Assembly (NCBI RefSeq): GCF_000635915.2
Contig: NZ_CP015614.1
Span: 1,781,501-1,845,500, forward strand
DNA length: 64,000 nt
DNA from: Brevundimonas naejangsanensis
GTDB lineage: Bacteria > Pseudomonadota > Alphaproteobacteria > Caulobacterales > Caulobacteraceae
Direction of reading: 5' to 3'
Numbering within the stretch: position 1 is the first letter of the stretch; every line of letters starts with the position of its first letter. Below are positions 63,203 through 64,000 of this stretch, in pieces. A program made the translations under genes and the position numbers. Under the pieces are notes generated by a model, which was given only the letters and a program-made list of their open reading frames with translations, was not told the origin of the DNA and ran no database searches.

Positions 63203-64000
63203 ATGTCCGATAAGACGCCCTCCCCCGACATCCTGAACGATCTGATCTCCGCCGCGCTGAAGGCCGGCGCCGATGCGGCCGAGGCCGTGTCCGCCCATCG
63301 CGCTTCCCTGTCCGTCGGCGTGCGCAACGGCGCGCTGGAAGACGTGGAGCGTGAAGAAGCCCGCGACCTGGGCCTGCGCGTCTTCATCGGGCGGCGTCAG
63401 GCGACGGTGTCCGCCTCTGACCTGTCCGACGCCACCCGCGCCCGTCTGGTGGAGCGCGCCGTGGCCATGGCGAAGCTGGCGCCGGAAGATCCCTACGCCT
63501 CGCTCGCGCCGCAGGACCGGCTGGCCGCCGCGCCCCATGCCGATCTCGACCTCTATGATCCCGCCGAACGCTCGGCCGAAGCGCTCGAAGCGGCCGCCGC
63601 CGAAGCTGAGGCCGCGGCTCTGGCCGTATCCGGCGTGTCCAAGTCGGAAGGCGGCCACGCCTCATGGTCCGCCAGCGAGTGGCGCCTCGTCACCTCGCAC
63701 GGCTTCGACGGCCGCCATCGCGGCAGCGCCTTCTCTCTGGGCGTCGGCGTCATCGCCGAGAAGGACGGCGCCATGGAGCGCGGCGGCGAAAGCCGCACCG
63801 TCCGCCACCTGTCCGACCTGCCGGACGCCGCCTCCATCGGCCTGAAGGCGGGCGAGCGCGCGGTCGCCCGCGTCGGCCCGCGCAAGATCGCCTCGACCAC
63901 CGCCCCCGTCATCTTCGAGAACCGCGTCGCCACCCAGGTGCTGTCGCCGCTGCTGGGCGCCATCTCCGGCCCGTCGATCGCGCGCGGCAGCTCCTTCCTG
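63203..64000 (+). CDS. pmbA: TldD/PmbA-family metalloprotease subunit (3' end outside window)
   Basis: The first 266 codons of a PmbA (TldE) protein are visible. Partner TldD and PmbA mature peptides and antitoxins. The segments AEAVSAHRASLSVGVRNGALEDVEREE (about 23-49) and LGLRVFIGRRQATVSASDLS (about 54-73) match the family, as does WRLVTSHGFDGRHRGSAFSL near 160-179. The catalytic HExxxH of TldD is not expected in PmbA and would lie beyond the window. The ATG at 63203 follows a short gap after the MAPEG gene. Confidence 0.9.
   Translation, partial: MSDKTPSPDILNDLISAALKAGADAAEAVSAHRASLSVGVRNGALEDVEREEARDLGLRVFIGRRQATVSASDLSDATRARLVERAVAMAKLAPEDPYASLAPQDRLAAAPHADLDLYDPAERSAEALEAAAAEAEAAALAVSGVSKSEGGHASWSASEWRLVTSHGFDGRHRGSAFSLGVGVIAEKDGAMERGGESRTVRHLSDLPDAASIGLKAGERAVARVGPRKIASTTAPVIFENRVATQVLSPLLGAISGPSIARGSSFL

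Overview
The window is GC-rich alphaproteobacterial chromosome, most probably from Caulobacteraceae and plausibly Brevundimonas. The evidence is a GapR chromatin protein, a TacA-like sigma-54 activator, a phoR/pstCAB/phoU/phoB cluster, a split three-subunit pnt transhydrogenase, an aa3-oxidase subunit IV, TonB-dependent receptors with a secreted amidohydrolase, and an isocitrate lyase divergent from an XRE regulator. I saw no prophage, IS element, integron or CRISPR array. Assignments rest on reading the sequence and on family knowledge; no database search was run.

Region by region. 1-5.3 kb: a truncated TonB-dependent receptor, a secreted amidohydrolase and an APC amino-acid permease. 5.3-9 kb: a diguanylate cyclase back to back with purE-purK, then COQ9 and rpsU. 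9-14.3 kb: a NatAB-type ABC exporter, a LytM-like peptidase and a GDSL autotransporter esterase. 14.3-18 kb: a single-chain phosphoserine phosphatase/phosphoglycerate dehydrogenase, a membrane protein and Hsp33. 18-27.2 kb: phosphate signalling and uptake (phoR-pstC-pstA-pstB-phoU-phoB, without pstS) and a divergent MHYT hybrid kinase. 27.2-30.3 kb: the glyoxylate switch (aceA plus regulator) around a strong palindromic operator. 30.3-37.4 kb: stress, peptidase, WYL-regulator and amidohydrolase genes. 37.4-42 kb: the pnt operon carrying four extra small ORFs, then an oxidase subunit. 42-47.9 kb: a serine hydrolase, a DUF4153 protein, the TacA-like regulator and a 7-alpha-hydroxysteroid dehydrogenase.

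47.9-52.3 kb: lipoproteins, a protein that seems to start at CTG, gapR, an ordered array of direct repeats, rpmJ, a non-canonical tRNA-Cys-like gene with its own terminator, and a lytic transglycosylase. 52.3-64 kb: cysS, folE, a lone exbD, a Tat-exported gamma-glutamyltransferase with a ChaN-like protein, an alpha/beta-hydrolase remnant, an aldo/keto reductase, ubiD, an M14 peptidase, a MAPEG protein and a truncated pmbA.

Most content is housekeeping. The most unusual items are the SerB-SerA fusion, the tRNA-Cys-like gene, the small membrane ORFs translationally coupled inside the pnt operon, two genes whose only sensible start is CTG, and several families of intergenic inverted or direct repeats that often sit just after stop codons.
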